This document shows positions 8,321-18,091 of a stretch of 43,491 nucleotides of DNA, piece by piece. The notes beneath the pieces are model-generated. The model did no database searches, was not told the DNA's origin, and saw only the letters and a program-made list of their open reading frames with translations. Numbering within the stretch: position 1 is the stretch's first letter; each line of letters begins with the position of its first letter. Location of the stretch: assembly GCA_002737625.1 (NCBI GenBank), contig NSIB01000006.1:1-43491 (forward strand), given 5' to 3'. The DNA is from Flavobacteriales bacterium. GTDB lineage: Bacteria > Bacteroidota > Bacteroidia > NS11-12g > UBA955. The position numbers and the translations under genes are program-made.

Positions 8321-10600
8321 ATGCGTAAAACATTACTTTTCGTTATTCTCTTATTTTCATTGACTGCCGCTCATGCGCAATTGAATTACCGTAGCAATCT
8401 GAATGGTTTCAAGTTGATGGATGGAACAACTCAAATAGAAAATCCGTTTTGGGGAGGATTTAATTCGCCTCAATTCCAGCACATGGATTTGAATGGAGAT
8501 AAGTTGTTGGATATCATTGTTTTTGATCGGTATGATTCAAAGGTGATGCCATTTTTAAGACTTCAAAATGATGTGTTTCAGTATGCGCCTGAATACGAGG
8601 CATCGCTTCCGAAGGGCCTGTACTATTATAAAACTGCGGATATCAATAGTGATGGAAAATTGGATATTTTTACCCTCTCTGAAAGTAGCAATCTCCTTAT
8701 TTATATCAACCAAACAACTGCAGGTTCCAATAAATTAAAGTTCAATGGCCTTGGTCCTTGGTATTATCGAAATCAGTTTGATTCTAGCTTTTTCAATTTA
8801 TACAACCCGTTGAGTTTTTCAAAGTTCGACATGCCAGAGATTTCCGACATAGATGGGGATGGGGATTTGGATATTTTATCATACGATCAAGGAAATTACA
8901 CCTACAGATTATTTAAAGACGTTCGAGCTGAGAAAAAATGGTCCAAAGACACATTTGAATTTCAAATTATGGATGTTTGCTTTGGTTATTTCAACGAGGG
9001 ATTTGACAATTCGATCTTATTGGGTGAATGCCCATACAAAGACAAGCTAAAGCCAAGACATACAGGGGGTGCAACTTGTTTGATGTACGATGCGGATGCG
9101 GATGGTGATAAGGAATTGATGATTTCAAATATCGGCTTCCCAAGATTCACCTACTTGAAGAATGGAAAAGCGCAGGCCAAATCCTATTATGATACGATGG
9201 TTGCCTATGATACCATTTTTCCCAGAAATACTGTCGCAGCCAACCAAATTATGTTCCCAGCAGGTTATTTGGTAGATATCAGCGGCGATGGTGTTCAAGA
9301 TCTTGTGATTGCACCCAACAATTTTACCGATGTCAAAGAAACCAATCAAGTTTGGTATTATAAGAATTTAGGTCAGAGCAATAAGCCAAATTTCCAGTTT
9401 GAAAAATCAACTTTGTTTACAGATAAAACGTTGGATTTAGGCGCTCGAACCGCCCCTGTTTTTGTTGACATTGATGCGGATGGGGATCAAGATTTGTTGG
9501 TTGCAAACAATGGCGATTTTGAAATCACCAAAGGATTGAGAGATCGAATTGCTTTGTTTGAGAACACAGGCAATGCCCAAAATCCAGTTTTCACAATCAA
9601 GGATAGAGATTTTATGAAATTCTCAGATTCTTCTAACTTGGCGTATCAACACATCTTGCCAAGTGTGGGTGACATTGATAGCGACGGAGACTTGGATTTG
9701 ATTATTGGATTAATCAATGGTAGGATTGCTTTGTATGAAAATACAGCGGGAGCCAACAAACCGGTGAAATGGGTATATAAAACCCGAGATTTATTAAAGG
9801 TATCCTTGGAAATGGGAGAGACAAATGCTGCGCCATTTCTTTACGATTACAACGCCGATGGGAATATGGATTTATTGGTTGGGTATTACAACGGTCGGGT
9901 TTCATTGTTTGAGGCCGCAAATAAGACCTATAATAACTTCATTCTAAAATCTAGAAATGCTTGGGGTGCAAGAGGCAATGAATGGAGAGAAGATGTAACC
10001 CCTGGTGATTGGAAGGCATTTGGTTATGCAGTTCCCCGCGTTGCTGACTTAAATGGCGATGGGAAAAAGGAATTTATTGTGGGTACTGCTTACGGCTACA
10101 CTCGATTGTATAAAATTGAAGGACATCCATATACAGATTCATTACTAGCAGATAGCAGTTGGTTCTTCCAATATACCGTTGCGGATTCTACGATGCCTAA
10201 AATGGGTTCACGCGTTGTTCCTGCCTTTGCTGAATTGACGGGTGATTCGCTGCAAGAGATGGTTTTTGGCTTGGGTAGAGGTGGTTTGATGTGGGCAAAT
10301 TCGTTGAATACTAAAAAGCTACCTTCTAATGTTAAGCCTTTGGAATCAATTTCTGCCAATTTGTATCCCAATCCTGGATCCAATTTTGTTGTCTTATCTC
10401 GCACAAAAGGAGCGCCAGCATCAGAATGGAAAATCGAATTGTATAATTTACAGTCGCAACTGCAATATGAAACCCATCTGGGTTCAGGTGAACAGGGTGT
10501 AGGGATACCCATTCAAGATTTAAGTAATGGGGTGTATTTTGTGAAAATCACCAATTTAGAAGGACAGAATTCGTCAATCAAACTGATTGTACAGCACTAA
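8321..10600 (+). CDS. Secreted FG-GAP/VCBS repeat protein with type IX secretion signal (type A)
   Basis: A surface or secreted protein of about 759 residues. The start is placed at ATG 8321 because it gives a clean signal peptide (MRKTLLFVILLFSLTAAHAQ); a longer in-frame ATG at 8267 would bury it. About nine repeats carry Ca-binding-like D-x-[DN]-x-D-G motifs, such as DLNGDKLLDI, DIDGDGDLDIL, DIDADGDQDLL and DLNGDGKKEFI, as in FG-GAP/VCBS beta-propellers. The last 75 or so residues begin LYPNPGSNFVVL and contain LSNGVYFVKI, the type A sorting domain of type IX substrates. Predicted: export by Sec, then secretion and surface attachment by the type IX system. Ligand unknown. Its 3' end overlaps the convergent ABC ATPase gene by 23 bp. 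Confidence 0.88.
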   Translation: MRKTLLFVILLFSLTAAHAQLNYRSNLNGFKLMDGTTQIENPFWGGFNSPQFQHMDLNGDKLLDIIVFDRYDSKVMPFLRLQNDVFQYAPEYEASLPKGLYYYKTADINSDGKLDIFTLSESSNLLIYINQTTAGSNKLKFNGLGPWYYRNQFDSSFFNLYNPLSFSKFDMPEISDIDGDGDLDILSYDQGNYTYRLFKDVRAEKKWSKDTFEFQIMDVCFGYFNEGFDNSILLGECPYKDKLKPRHTGGATCLMYDADADGDKELMISNIGFPRFTYLKNGKAQAKSYYDTMVAYDTIFPRNTVAANQIMFPAGYLVDISGDGVQDLVIAPNNFTDVKETNQVWYYKNLGQSNKPNFQFEKSTLFTDKTLDLGARTAPVFVDIDADGDQDLLVANNGDFEITKGLRDRIALFENTGNAQNPVFTIKDRDFMKFSDSSNLAYQHILPSVGDIDSDGDLDLIIGLINGRIALYENTAGANKPVKWVYKTRDLLKVSLEMGETNAAPFLYDYNADGNMDLLVGYYNGRVSLFEAANKTYNNFILKSRNAWGARGNEWREDVTPGDWKAFGYAVPRVADLNGDGKKEFIVGTAYGYTRLYKIEGHPYTDSLLADSSWFFQYTVADSTMPKMGSRVVPAFAELTGDSLQEMVFGLGRGGLMWANSLNTKKLPSNVKPLESISANLYPNPGSNFVVLSRTKGAPASEWKIELYNLQSQLQYETHLGSGEQGVGIPIQDLSNGVYFVKITNLEGQNSSIKLIVQH

Positions 10601-11234
10601 TTTGGCTAACATCTAAAAACTGATTGCAATACGCCTTATACTCATCTTCGCGATTTGAAGCCACGATGAGTGCGCGGTTTCCTAAGTAGGTTTGTAATAG
10701 GTCCTCATACAATTTTTTGCCAGAAATATCTAAGTTGGTTAGCGGTTCATCCAGAATTACCAAAGATTCAGTTCCCATCAATGCCATACACAACTTTACG
10801 CGTTGTTTCATTCCGCTGGAAAAGGTGAGGAGCGCTTTGGATTTTGTATTACTTGAGAATCCACAAACCGAAATCAAATGGTCTAACGTAACACCCGCCG
10901 CAAAACCTTTTACACTTTGATGAAAATCAAACCATTCCTTTAGCGTGAATTCTTCAGGCAATTCAAGGGCTGGAGATGCGAGGGCGATGTGCTTGTACCA
11001 TTCTGCAGATGAAATTGATTTACTTTGGATATCCAACCATTCGATACTCCCTTCTGTGGGTTTTATCTGTCCTGAAATCAATAATGTTAAGGTGGATTTC
11101 CCACTGCCATTCCCTCCCAATACGGCCAATCGAAGAGGATTTTTAGTATCACCCAACTCTAACTCAAGATTCAAATGCCTAAACAACCATGTTCGATGAT
11201 AGTTTTTGCCACAATCTTGAAAAATAATTTTCAT
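10578..11234 (-). CDS. ABC transporter ATP-binding protein, lone ATPase
   Basis: A 218-residue ABC ATPase with Walker A GGNGSGKST (near residue 40), a signature motif of the variant form FSSGMKQRVKL and Walker B LVILDEPLTNLD. The SSGMKQR signature is typical of export-type or gliding/antibiotic-export ATPases. No permease gene lies nearby. It begins 2 nt after the lpxA stop codon, so it is co-transcribed with the lipid A genes. Possible roles are energising a separately encoded permease or an envelope export step; neither is shown by the sequence. Confidence 0.85.
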   Translation of the reverse strand: MKIIFQDCGKNYHRTWLFRHLNLELELGDTKNPLRLAVLGGNGSGKSTLTLLISGQIKPTEGSIEWLDIQSKSISSAEWYKHIALASPALELPEEFTLKEWFDFHQSVKGFAAGVTLDHLISVCGFSSNTKSKALLTFSSGMKQRVKLCMALMGTESLVILDEPLTNLDISGKKLYEDLLQTYLGNRALIVASNREDEYKAYCNQFLDVSQISAVQSV

Positions 11235-11236
11235 TG

Positions 11237-12019
11237 TTATTTGGTGATGTACCCTTTCATAATTCCACGGTCAGATTCTTTGATGAATTGCAAAATTTCA
11301 TCTCTTTCCGTGGTAGGAGAAAATTCTGTTTCGATAATTTTCATCGCTTTAGCGGTATTGTAACCTTTAACAAAAAGCGTTCTATAGATATCTTGAATTT
11401 CAGCAATCTTCTCGGTAGAGAATTCTCGTCTTCTAAGTCCTACACTATTTACTCCTTCGTAACTCAATGGTTCACGTGCTGCTTTCGTATATGGAGGAAC
11501 ATCTTTTCTTACCAAGGAGCCCCCACTAATCATAGCGTGACGTCCGATTTTTACAAATTGATGCACCAATGCTGCACCACCAAGAATTGCCCATTCGCCC
11601 ACTGTTACGTGCCCCGCAACTTGTACACTATTGGCTAAAATACAGCAATCCTCAATTACTACATCATGGGCTAAGTGAACATAAGCCATCAATAAAACAT
11701 TATTGCCCACTTTGGTAACTCCGGAAGCCTTGGTTCCTTTGTTGATTGTTACATATTCTCTAATCGTAGTGTTATTTCCAATGACAGTGAGAGTTTCTTC
11801 GCCATCAAATTTTAAATCTTGCGGAATTGCGCCGATAGATACACCTGGGAAAATACGGCAACTTTTTCCGATTCGCGTTCCTTTGAAAATGGTTGCACCC
11901 GACATAACATGGGTACCTTCGCCAATTTCCACATCGGCATGAATGGTGACAAACGGATCAATAATTACGTGATCTGATATTTTTGCCGAAGGGTGAACGT
12001 AGGCCAGAGGCTGAATCAT
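11237..12019 (-). CDS. lpxA: UDP-N-acetylglucosamine acyltransferase
   Basis: The first enzyme of lipid A synthesis, moving a 3-hydroxyacyl chain from ACP to UDP-GlcNAc. The 260-residue protein is built of left-handed beta-helix hexapeptide repeats (for example HPSAKISDHVIIDPFVTIHA at the N-terminus). It contains the LpxA-type segment LLMAYVHLAHDVVI, whose histidine (HDV) matches the catalytic region, and ends with a helical C-terminal domain. It lies between lpxC-fabZ (25 nt upstream) and the ABC ATPase (2 nt downstream). Confidence 0.93.
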   Translation of the reverse strand: MIQPLAYVHPSAKISDHVIIDPFVTIHADVEIGEGTHVMSGATIFKGTRIGKSCRIFPGVSIGAIPQDLKFDGEETLTVIGNNTTIREYVTINKGTKASGVTKVGNNVLLMAYVHLAHDVVIEDCCILANSVQVAGHVTVGEWAILGGAALVHQFVKIGRHAMISGGSLVRKDVPPYTKAAREPLSYEGVNSVGLRRREFSTEKIAEIQDIYRTLFVKGYNTAKAMKIIETEFSPTTERDEILQFIKESDRGIMKGYITK

Positions 12020-12044
12020 TTTTTTAAAGTCTTAGTTTTACGAA

Positions 12045-13454
12045 TTAAGCAATTTTTACAATTTGTGCCATCATTTCTGACTCACAAACCAATTTATCTC
12101 CTACCCAAACGCGACCGCGCATCACACACAATCCGCGGCGAACGGGTTCAATTAATTCCAATTTCATAATCAGTGTATCGCCTGGAACTACTTTATCCTT
12201 GAATTTCGTATTGTCGATTTTTAAGAAATATGTCGCGTAGTTTTCTGGATCTTCAACGGTACTTAAAATCAATATTCCACCACATTGAGCCATGGCTTCA
12301 ATCTGCAAAACCCCAGGCAAGATTGGGTCTCCCGGAAAATGTCCAGCAAAGAAAGGTTGGTCAAAAGTGATGTTCTTAATACCTACAATTGTATTTTCTG
12401 TTTTGGAAATGATCTTATCGACCAATAAAAAAGGGTGGGCATGGGGTAACATTTTTATGATGTCCTTGGTTGAATACAAAGGTTTTTCATTGGGGTTGTA
12501 ATACGGCGCCCCATCTTGTTTTCTGCGCAATTCCTTTTTCATAACTTGTTTTATTTTCTTAGCAAAAGCCACATTACTCGCGTGTCCGGGTCTGGCCGCC
12601 ATTATTTGTCCTTTGATGGGCATACCAACCAATGCCAAATCACCAATCATATCAAGTAGTTTGTGTCGTGCCGGCTCATTTTGAAAACGCAAATCCAAAT
12701 TATTCAATATCCCATTCTGAGCTACCTCAACCGTATTTTTATTAAAGACCGCTGCCAATCGATCTAACTCATCCTGTTTAATTTCTCTATCAACTACTAC
12801 GATAGCGTTGTTTAGGTCCCCACCCTTAATCAGATTGTTTTGGAGTAAATATTCTAATTCGTGCAGGAAGCAAAAAGTTCGGCAAGGTGAAATTTCTTTC
12901 TTGAATTCGCTCATACTGGTAATTGCCGCATGTTGACTGCCCAAAACGGGTGAATTGTAATCCACCATTACCGTTAATCGATAATCATTAACAGGCATTG
13001 CGATGATTTCTACCTTATTCTCTTCGTCCGTAAAATTAATATTGTAAGGAATCTCAAAATATTCCCTTTCTGCATCCAATTCTACAATTTCATTCGCTTC
13101 GATTGCCTCTACGAACGGACGGCTACTTCCGTCCATAATTGGCATTTCAGGGCCATTAATATCAATCAGAACGTTGTCTACTTCCATTCCCACTAAAGCG
13201 GCCAATACGTGCTCTACGGTAGAAACTGAAGCATTTCCTTTGGTGAGTGTTGTACCCCGACTCGTATCAGTAACCAAATCGCAATCGGCTTCAATGATTG
13301 GAGAACCTTCAAGGTCGATTCTTCTGAATTTATAGCCATGATTTTCAACCGCAGGGTTTAAGATTAATATAACGTTGGCTCCAGTATGTAAACCGACACC
13401 GGAAATTGTGATGGCAGATTTTAATGTTGTTTGTTTTGGATTTAAAGGATTCAT
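12045..13454 (-). CDS. lpxC-fabZ: LpxC-FabZ fusion: UDP-3-O-acyl-GlcNAc deacetylase and 3-hydroxyacyl-ACP dehydratase
   Basis: A bifunctional 469-residue protein. Residues 1 to about 300 are LpxC, the zinc deacetylase committing lipid A synthesis: zinc ligands His82 (STVEHVLAAL), His264 and Asp268 (ARHKLLDMIGD) and catalytic His291. Residues from about 325 are FabZ, a hot-dog fold dehydratase: HPFLLVD, His372 (AGHFPGDPILPG) and Glu386 (QIEAMAQ). The fusion is known from Bacteroidota and Chlorobi. It joins the branch point at which 3-hydroxyacyl-ACP goes either to lipid A or to phospholipid. It sits between lpxD and lpxA. Confidence 0.96.
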   Translation of the reverse strand: MNPLNPKQTTLKSAITISGVGLHTGANVILILNPAVENHGYKFRRIDLEGSPIIEADCDLVTDTSRGTTLTKGNASVSTVEHVLAALVGMEVDNVLIDINGPEMPIMDGSSRPFVEAIEANEIVELDAEREYFEIPYNINFTDEENKVEIIAMPVNDYRLTVMVDYNSPVLGSQHAAITSMSEFKKEISPCRTFCFLHELEYLLQNNLIKGGDLNNAIVVVDREIKQDELDRLAAVFNKNTVEVAQNGILNNLDLRFQNEPARHKLLDMIGDLALVGMPIKGQIMAARPGHASNVAFAKKIKQVMKKELRRKQDGAPYYNPNEKPLYSTKDIIKMLPHAHPFLLVDKIISKTENTIVGIKNITFDQPFFAGHFPGDPILPGVLQIEAMAQCGGILILSTVEDPENYATYFLKIDNTKFKDKVVPGDTLIMKLELIEPVRRGLCVMRGRVWVGDKLVCESEMMAQIVKIA

Positions 13455-13464
13455 CGTTTAATAA

Positions 13465-14496
13465 CTATGTTTTTTTAAAGGATTCAAATTCGCGTTTTAG
13501 TAATTCTAAATCTTGCATCAAGGTATTGAGCTTTCTATTGTTGGCCACACTCTTCAAGAAGGTTCTTACATCGGTAGCAGGGGTCCCCGTTAATTTTTGA
13601 TTTTCCTCGGTAACATTTCCCGTAATTCCTGCTTGTCCACCCACAGAGGTATGAGGTGCGATGGTTAAATGTCCTGCAACGCCCACTTGTCCGCCAAACT
13701 GTGAGTGACTACCTACTTTGGTACTGCCTGAAATCCCTGTTTGCGCGGCAATTACCGTATGTTCCCCAATTTCTACATTGTGTGCGATTTGTACGAGGTT
13801 GTCGAGTTTTGTGCCAGATTTAATCACAGTGCTTCCCATCGTTGCTCGATCAATGCTGCAATTGCTACCGATTTCTACCCAGTCTTCTAGTAAAACATTG
13901 CCAATTTGTGGAATTTTTACATACTTGCCATTCACTGGTGCAAATCCAAAACCGTCTCCGCCAATCACACTACCGGCCTGAATGATACAATGATTTCCAA
14001 TGATACAATCCGCATAAATAACAACATTGGGGTAGAGGATGCAATTGTTGCCAATTTTAACATTTCTACCAATATACGCTCCAGGATAAATGATGGTGTT
14101 ATTTCCGATGGATGTATATTCTTCAATGTATGCAGTGGAACCAATATGTACTCCACTTCCTATAACAGCCGTTTTATGGATGTGGTTTGATTCAATCCCC
14201 AAGCGGTGTTTTTTTGGATCGAAATATTTACCCAAAATGGTACAAAAAGCAAAATAGGGATTGTCGTGGTGGATTAAAACAGGGTTAATCGGCTGCTGAG
14301 GTTTAAAATCCTTATGGACAATTACAGCGCCACAATGAGTTTCATAAAGGGCTTGTTCATATTTGGGATTTGATAAAAAACTCAATGAATTTGCATTGCC
14401 CTCTTCCAATTTGGCGGCATTGGTAATCACTACCGCAGTTTCAGGAAGATCAAGGATTCCACCAATCTGACTCGCTATTTCTTTGGCCGTTAGCAT
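13465..14496 (-). CDS. lpxD: UDP-3-O-(3-hydroxyacyl)glucosamine N-acyltransferase
   Basis: The third lipid A enzyme, adding the second acyl chain to UDP-3-O-acyl-glucosamine. The start is placed at ATG 14496 ([13 protein letters not shown]), which matches the usual LpxD N-terminus; the reading frame extends 18 codons further to an ATG at 14550, which is less likely. Residues up to about 100 form the uridine-binding domain. They are followed by many hexapeptide repeats, with the LpxD segment [20 protein letters not shown] holding the catalytic His. The C-terminal helix ends [10 protein letters not shown]. First gene of the lpxD, lpxC-fabZ, lpxA, ABC operon; 10 nt from lpxC-fabZ. Confidence 0.93.
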   Translation of the reverse strand: MLTAKEIASQIGGILDLPETAVVITNAAKLEEGNANSLSFLSNPKYEQALYETHCGAVIVHKDFKPQQPINPVLIHHDNPYFAFCTILGKYFDPKKHRLGIESNHIHKTAVIGSGVHIGSTAYIEEYTSIGNNTIIYPGAYIGRNVKIGNNCILYPNVVIYADCIIGNHCIIQAGSVIGGDGFGFAPVNGKYVKIPQIGNVLLEDWVEIGSNCSIDRATMGSTVIKSGTKLDNLVQIAHNVEIGEHTVIAAQTGISGSTKVGSHSQFGGQVGVAGHLTIAPHTSVGGQAGITGNVTEENQKLTGTPATDVRTFLKSVANNRKLNTLMQDLELLKREFESFKKT

Positions 14497-14642
14497 TGTT
14501 TCAACTTGCAAATTAATACCAAACTCATAAATCACCGCCGATTTGCCCACATAAACTCACTTTTCATGGATGAAAAACCCACAATCGTATGGAGAATCAA
14601 TTTTTCTTTCTATTTTGGCCGATAGATTAACAGAAATCCATC

Positions 14643-16595
14643 ATGATTGTAACAGAAGACCAAATGTATTCCGACAAATCGCATCCCAAGGGATTGTACG
14701 TTTTGTTCGTGACCGAAATGTGGGAGCGTTTTAGCTATTATGGCATGCGTGCCTTGTTTGTTTTGTTTATGGCGAAAGCAATGCTATTCGACAAAGCCTA
14801 TGCATCCCAAATTTACGGTAGTTATACCGGGTTGGTTTATTTAACCCCTCTTTTGGGTGGGTATATGGCCGATCGCTATTGGGGAAATCGAAAATCAATT
14901 ATCATTGGTGGTGTGTTAATGGCCATTGGACAGTTGTTTATGTTCTTTGCAGGTACTTTTTATCAAGAAATTGAAATTGCAGCTCCATTAATGTTTACTG
15001 GATTGGGCTTTTTGATTATTGGAAATGGATTTTTTAAACCCAATATTTCTACGATGGTTGGACAGTTGTATCAAGCAGGAGATAAGCGGGTAGATTCAGC
15101 CTTTACGATATTCTACATGGGTATCAACTTGGGCGCTTTCATCGCGCCTTTGTTGTGTGGTTATTTGGGCGATACAGGCAATGCTGCTGATTTCCGTTGG
15201 GGATTCATGGCTGCATGTGTAGGTATGATTGTCAGCTTGATCCTTTTCATCACTTTGAAAAACAAATACCTCGTAACACCAACCGGTGAGCAAATTGGTG
15301 AAAAACCAAACTCTGCCCGTGAGGTGAAGTCAGAAACTGAAGCTGCTGCGCCTGTAAATTATACCGCAATGGGTATTTGGGCTGCTGTTTTTGGTGGGTT
15401 ACTCTATTTGTTCCATTTTCAAGCCGAGATGGATTGGATTGGATCATTTATTTTCTCATTAACCATTGCAGCACCGGGATATATTATTACAGACCCAACC
15501 CTAAGCACTGTTGAACGTCAGCGTATTTGGGTAATTTATATTGCCGCTTTCTTTGTGATATTTTTCTGGGCTGCATTTGAACAAGCGGGCGCATCACTGA
15601 CTTACTTTGCTGAGGAGCAAACCAATCGTGAAGTATTTGGAACCACAGTTCCCACGTCTTATTTTCAGAGTATCAATGCAGTAGCAATCGTAATCTTTGC
15701 CCCATTGTTCGTTTGGTTGTGGGGTTGGATGGGCAAGAGAAACATGGAGCCAGCATCACCCTTTAAACAGGCCATGGGATTGTTCCTTTTGGCCATGGGT
15801 TACCTAGTAATTGCATTTGGTGTTAAAGGCATCGATCCTAGCACAAAATTGAGTATGGTTTGGTTGGTGTCGTTGTATACAATTCACACCTTTGGTGAGT
15901 TGTGTTTGTCGCCCATCGGACTGTCAATGGTCAACAAATTGGCTCCCGTGAAATTGGCTTCTTTGTTGATGGGTGTGTGGTTCCTTTCAACAGCTGCTGC
16001 CAACAAATTTGCAGGAACTTTAAGTGCATTGTATCCTGAGGAAGTGAAAATAGAGAAGCGATATTCTGCAAAAGCAGATGCTTCTGTTATGTCGGTGTTT
16101 AATACCCAAACTTTAGATACCAACGTGTGGAAAGCTGATCCTAAAGGAACTTATTCTTTGGCTACAGCAACGGTAAAAACGGTGAAGGCTGCAGATGCTG
16201 AAACGGATTCTATGGTAGCAGTTCAAATGAATATGATTCCAGCTGTTGATTCAACAGCAAAGCCAACACCAGTAACGAGCAAAATTTCTGTATTTCATAT
16301 GAAAGTGATCAAATCGAACAACAAGTATTTTGATCGCGGTGTTCTTTTGAACGATACTACGCTCATTACACATGATTCGGTTGATGTAGTTACCAATGTA
16401 AATGGGATAAAAACAGCAAAAAAAGAGGAGCGTTTGCAGACATGGAATTTGAAGCCTCAAAAGCCGACTTTCTTTGTGAAAATTGAAACGCTATACGATT
16501 TCTTCATGCTCTTTGTATTTATGGCGGGAGCCGCATCAATCGTATTGTTCTTTTTGAGTGGCAAGCTCTTAAAGATGATGAATGGTGTGCGGTAA
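14643..16595 (+). CDS. POT/PTR2-family proton-coupled oligopeptide transporter
   Basis: An inner-membrane symporter of di- and tripeptides driven by the proton gradient. The 650-residue protein starts with the POT signature EMWERFSYYGMRA on helix 1 and continues with about 13-14 hydrophobic helices. The conserved GNGFFKPNIS and FELCLSPIGL-type (here GELCLSPIGL) segments are present. Unusual: a hydrophilic insertion of about 150 residues (about 462-612) lies between the last two helices, rich in Lys, Thr and Val. An internal ATG at 14664 is an alternative start. It is divergent from lpxD and ends at a bidirectional terminator shared with folC. Confidence 0.92.
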   Translation: MIVTEDQMYSDKSHPKGLYVLFVTEMWERFSYYGMRALFVLFMAKAMLFDKAYASQIYGSYTGLVYLTPLLGGYMADRYWGNRKSIIIGGVLMAIGQLFMFFAGTFYQEIEIAAPLMFTGLGFLIIGNGFFKPNISTMVGQLYQAGDKRVDSAFTIFYMGINLGAFIAPLLCGYLGDTGNAADFRWGFMAACVGMIVSLILFITLKNKYLVTPTGEQIGEKPNSAREVKSETEAAAPVNYTAMGIWAAVFGGLLYLFHFQAEMDWIGSFIFSLTIAAPGYIITDPTLSTVERQRIWVIYIAAFFVIFFWAAFEQAGASLTYFAEEQTNREVFGTTVPTSYFQSINAVAIVIFAPLFVWLWGWMGKRNMEPASPFKQAMGLFLLAMGYLVIAFGVKGIDPSTKLSMVWLVSLYTIHTFGELCLSPIGLSMVNKLAPVKLASLLMGVWFLSTAAANKFAGTLSALYPEEVKIEKRYSAKADASVMSVFNTQTLDTNVWKADPKGTYSLATATVKTVKAADAETDSMVAVQMNMIPAVDSTAKPTPVTSKISVFHMKVIKSNNKYFDRGVLLNDTTLITHDSVDVVTNVNGIKTAKKEERLQTWNLKPQKPTFFVKIETLYDFFMLFVFMAGAASIVLFFLSGKLLKMMNGVR

Positions 16596-16638
16596 GTCAC
16601 ATGAATAATTTTCTGTAACAAACATTTCTTTTCTTACA

Positions 16639-16675
16639 AACAAAAAGAGGGAGCCAACGGCTCCCTCTTTTTGTT
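16639..16675. terminator. Bidirectional rho-independent terminator
   Basis: A perfect 17-bp inverted repeat (16639-16655 and 16659-16675) with a 3-nt loop. A GC-rich core (GAGGGAGCC/GGCTCCCTC) is flanked by A5/T5 tracts on both sides, so it can stop transcription from both the peptide transporter (+) and folC (-). Confidence 0.9.
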
Positions 16676-16774
16676 AAAAATTCGCGTATTCAATATCTGC
16701 GTTAGGTTTCGATCAAATACTCGTCCGTTTCGGTAATTTCAAACCAATACAATTCCAATCAATTCATAATCAAT

Positions 16775-18091
16775 TTACTGTAAATTCAAAAGTAAGTCAG
16801 CAACCACAAAAGTGCTACCCCCTACATAAATCAAATCTTGGGGTCTAGCGTCTTTGAGAGCCATGAAATAAGCCGTTTGGACATCATCAAAAGCCATGCC
16901 CGCTAATCCTATTTCATGGCCTTCCGTGGCCAGTTCGTCTGCATCCAAACCCCTAATAACACTTGGTTTACAAAAGTAATAGATAGCATCCTTTGGAAGC
17001 AATGAGAGAATTTCCTTTCGGTCTTTGTCGGAAACCATGCCCCAAACCATTCGAATGATTGGCGGTTGTGCGTTAATTTCAATGGCAGAATTGTGATTTT
17101 CAATAAGATTGAGTTTCCACACTTCAACGGCCTTTGCATATTGATCCCGCAATTGACCCATCGTATAATTAATCCCATCTGAATTGTGCGCGATATCAGT
17201 AACCGTCCAAGGATTGTTGGAAATAACTTCCCACCTACCTCTTAAACCAGTCAAGGAAACCACATTTTCCAAGGCTTCCATAATTAAACTGCGCTTCAAT
17301 GGTATCCATAAATCTTTTAATGCTTCAATGGCATAAGCAAATGTTTGAATATTCTCGAGCTGGTAATTGCCTTTCAACGCCAAACGACGAATAAAACCTA
17401 CATCCACTGCCAAATCATGATAGATTTTAGCATTGTTTTCTATGGATACAGCCTTCATTACGTCCATCGCTTCATTGCGCATGGGTCCTAAAGCCACAGG
17501 AACTCCACGTTTAATAATTCCAGCCTTCTCCGCTGCGATTTTATCGATGCTATTGCCCAGAAGGTCCATATGATCCCATCCTATATTTGTAATTACAGAT
17601 AGGATAGGAGTGATCACGTTTGTACTGTCCAACCTTCCTCCGAGTCCCACTTCAATCACCCCGATATCGATTTTCTCCGCTCTAAAATGATAAAAAGCCA
17701 AAGCAACCGTGATTTCAAAAAACGAGGGTTTGATTCTATCCAACGTCTCGTGAATCTCATTCATGAAATCAATCACCGTTTTTTCATCGATGCACTTGCC
17801 ATCGATTCGAATGCGTTCGGTGAAGTTCAAAAGGTGAGGAGATGTATATAAGCCGGTTTTGTATCCGTGTTGCGTTAAGGTAGCTGCCAACATGCTAGAA
17901 ACCGAACCTTTTCCGTTGGTTCCGGCCACATGAATCCATTTTTGATCTATGTGAGGGTTTCCTATGGCCTCAAGCAAAGCAATCGTGTTGTTTAAATCTG
18001 CCTTGTAAGCTGCTTTCCCAATGTTATGAAACATGGGCAATTGACTAAACATGTAGTCTAGGGTTTCACTATACGAGGTAAACCTCGGCAT
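16775..18091 (-). CDS. folC: Folylpolyglutamate synthase / dihydrofolate synthase
   Basis: A Mur-ligase-fold enzyme that adds glutamate to dihydropteroate and folates. The 438-residue protein carries the P-loop VAGTNGKGS (55-63) and the FolC signature GLGGRLDSTN (GxGGRxDxTN), followed by SVITNIGWDHMDLLG. The C-terminal domain starts at IAHNSDG, with the conserved His-Asn. The start codon overlaps by one base (TAATG) the stop of the TonB-like gene, indicating coupled translation. From memory, a TonB-like gene beside folC is a recurring arrangement in Bacteroidota. Confidence 0.93.
   Translation of the reverse strand: MPRFTSYSETLDYMFSQLPMFHNIGKAAYKADLNNTIALLEAIGNPHIDQKWIHVAGTNGKGSVSSMLAATLTQHGYKTGLYTSPHLLNFTERIRIDGKCIDEKTVIDFMNEIHETLDRIKPSFFEITVALAFYHFRAEKIDIGVIEVGLGGRLDSTNVITPILSVITNIGWDHMDLLGNSIDKIAAEKAGIIKRGVPVALGPMRNEAMDVMKAVSIENNAKIYHDLAVDVGFIRRLALKGNYQLENIQTFAYAIEALKDLWIPLKRSLIMEALENVVSLTGLRGRWEVISNNPWTVTDIAHNSDGINYTMGQLRDQYAKAVEVWKLNLIENHNSAIEINAQPPIIRMVWGMVSDKDRKEILSLLPKDAIYYFCKPSVIRGLDADELATEGHEIGLAGMAFDDVQTAYFMALKDARPQDLIYVGGSTFVVADLLLNLQ

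Noticed and set aside
8127-8333. 68-codon ORF on the minus strand spanning the murF promoter region
   Set aside because: It runs through the promoter and the start of the secreted protein gene, has no recognisable domain and would displace a perfect promoter match.
14611-14618. TATTTTGG as the promoter of the peptide transporter
   Set aside because: One mismatch in the conserved part and no TTG at the proper distance.
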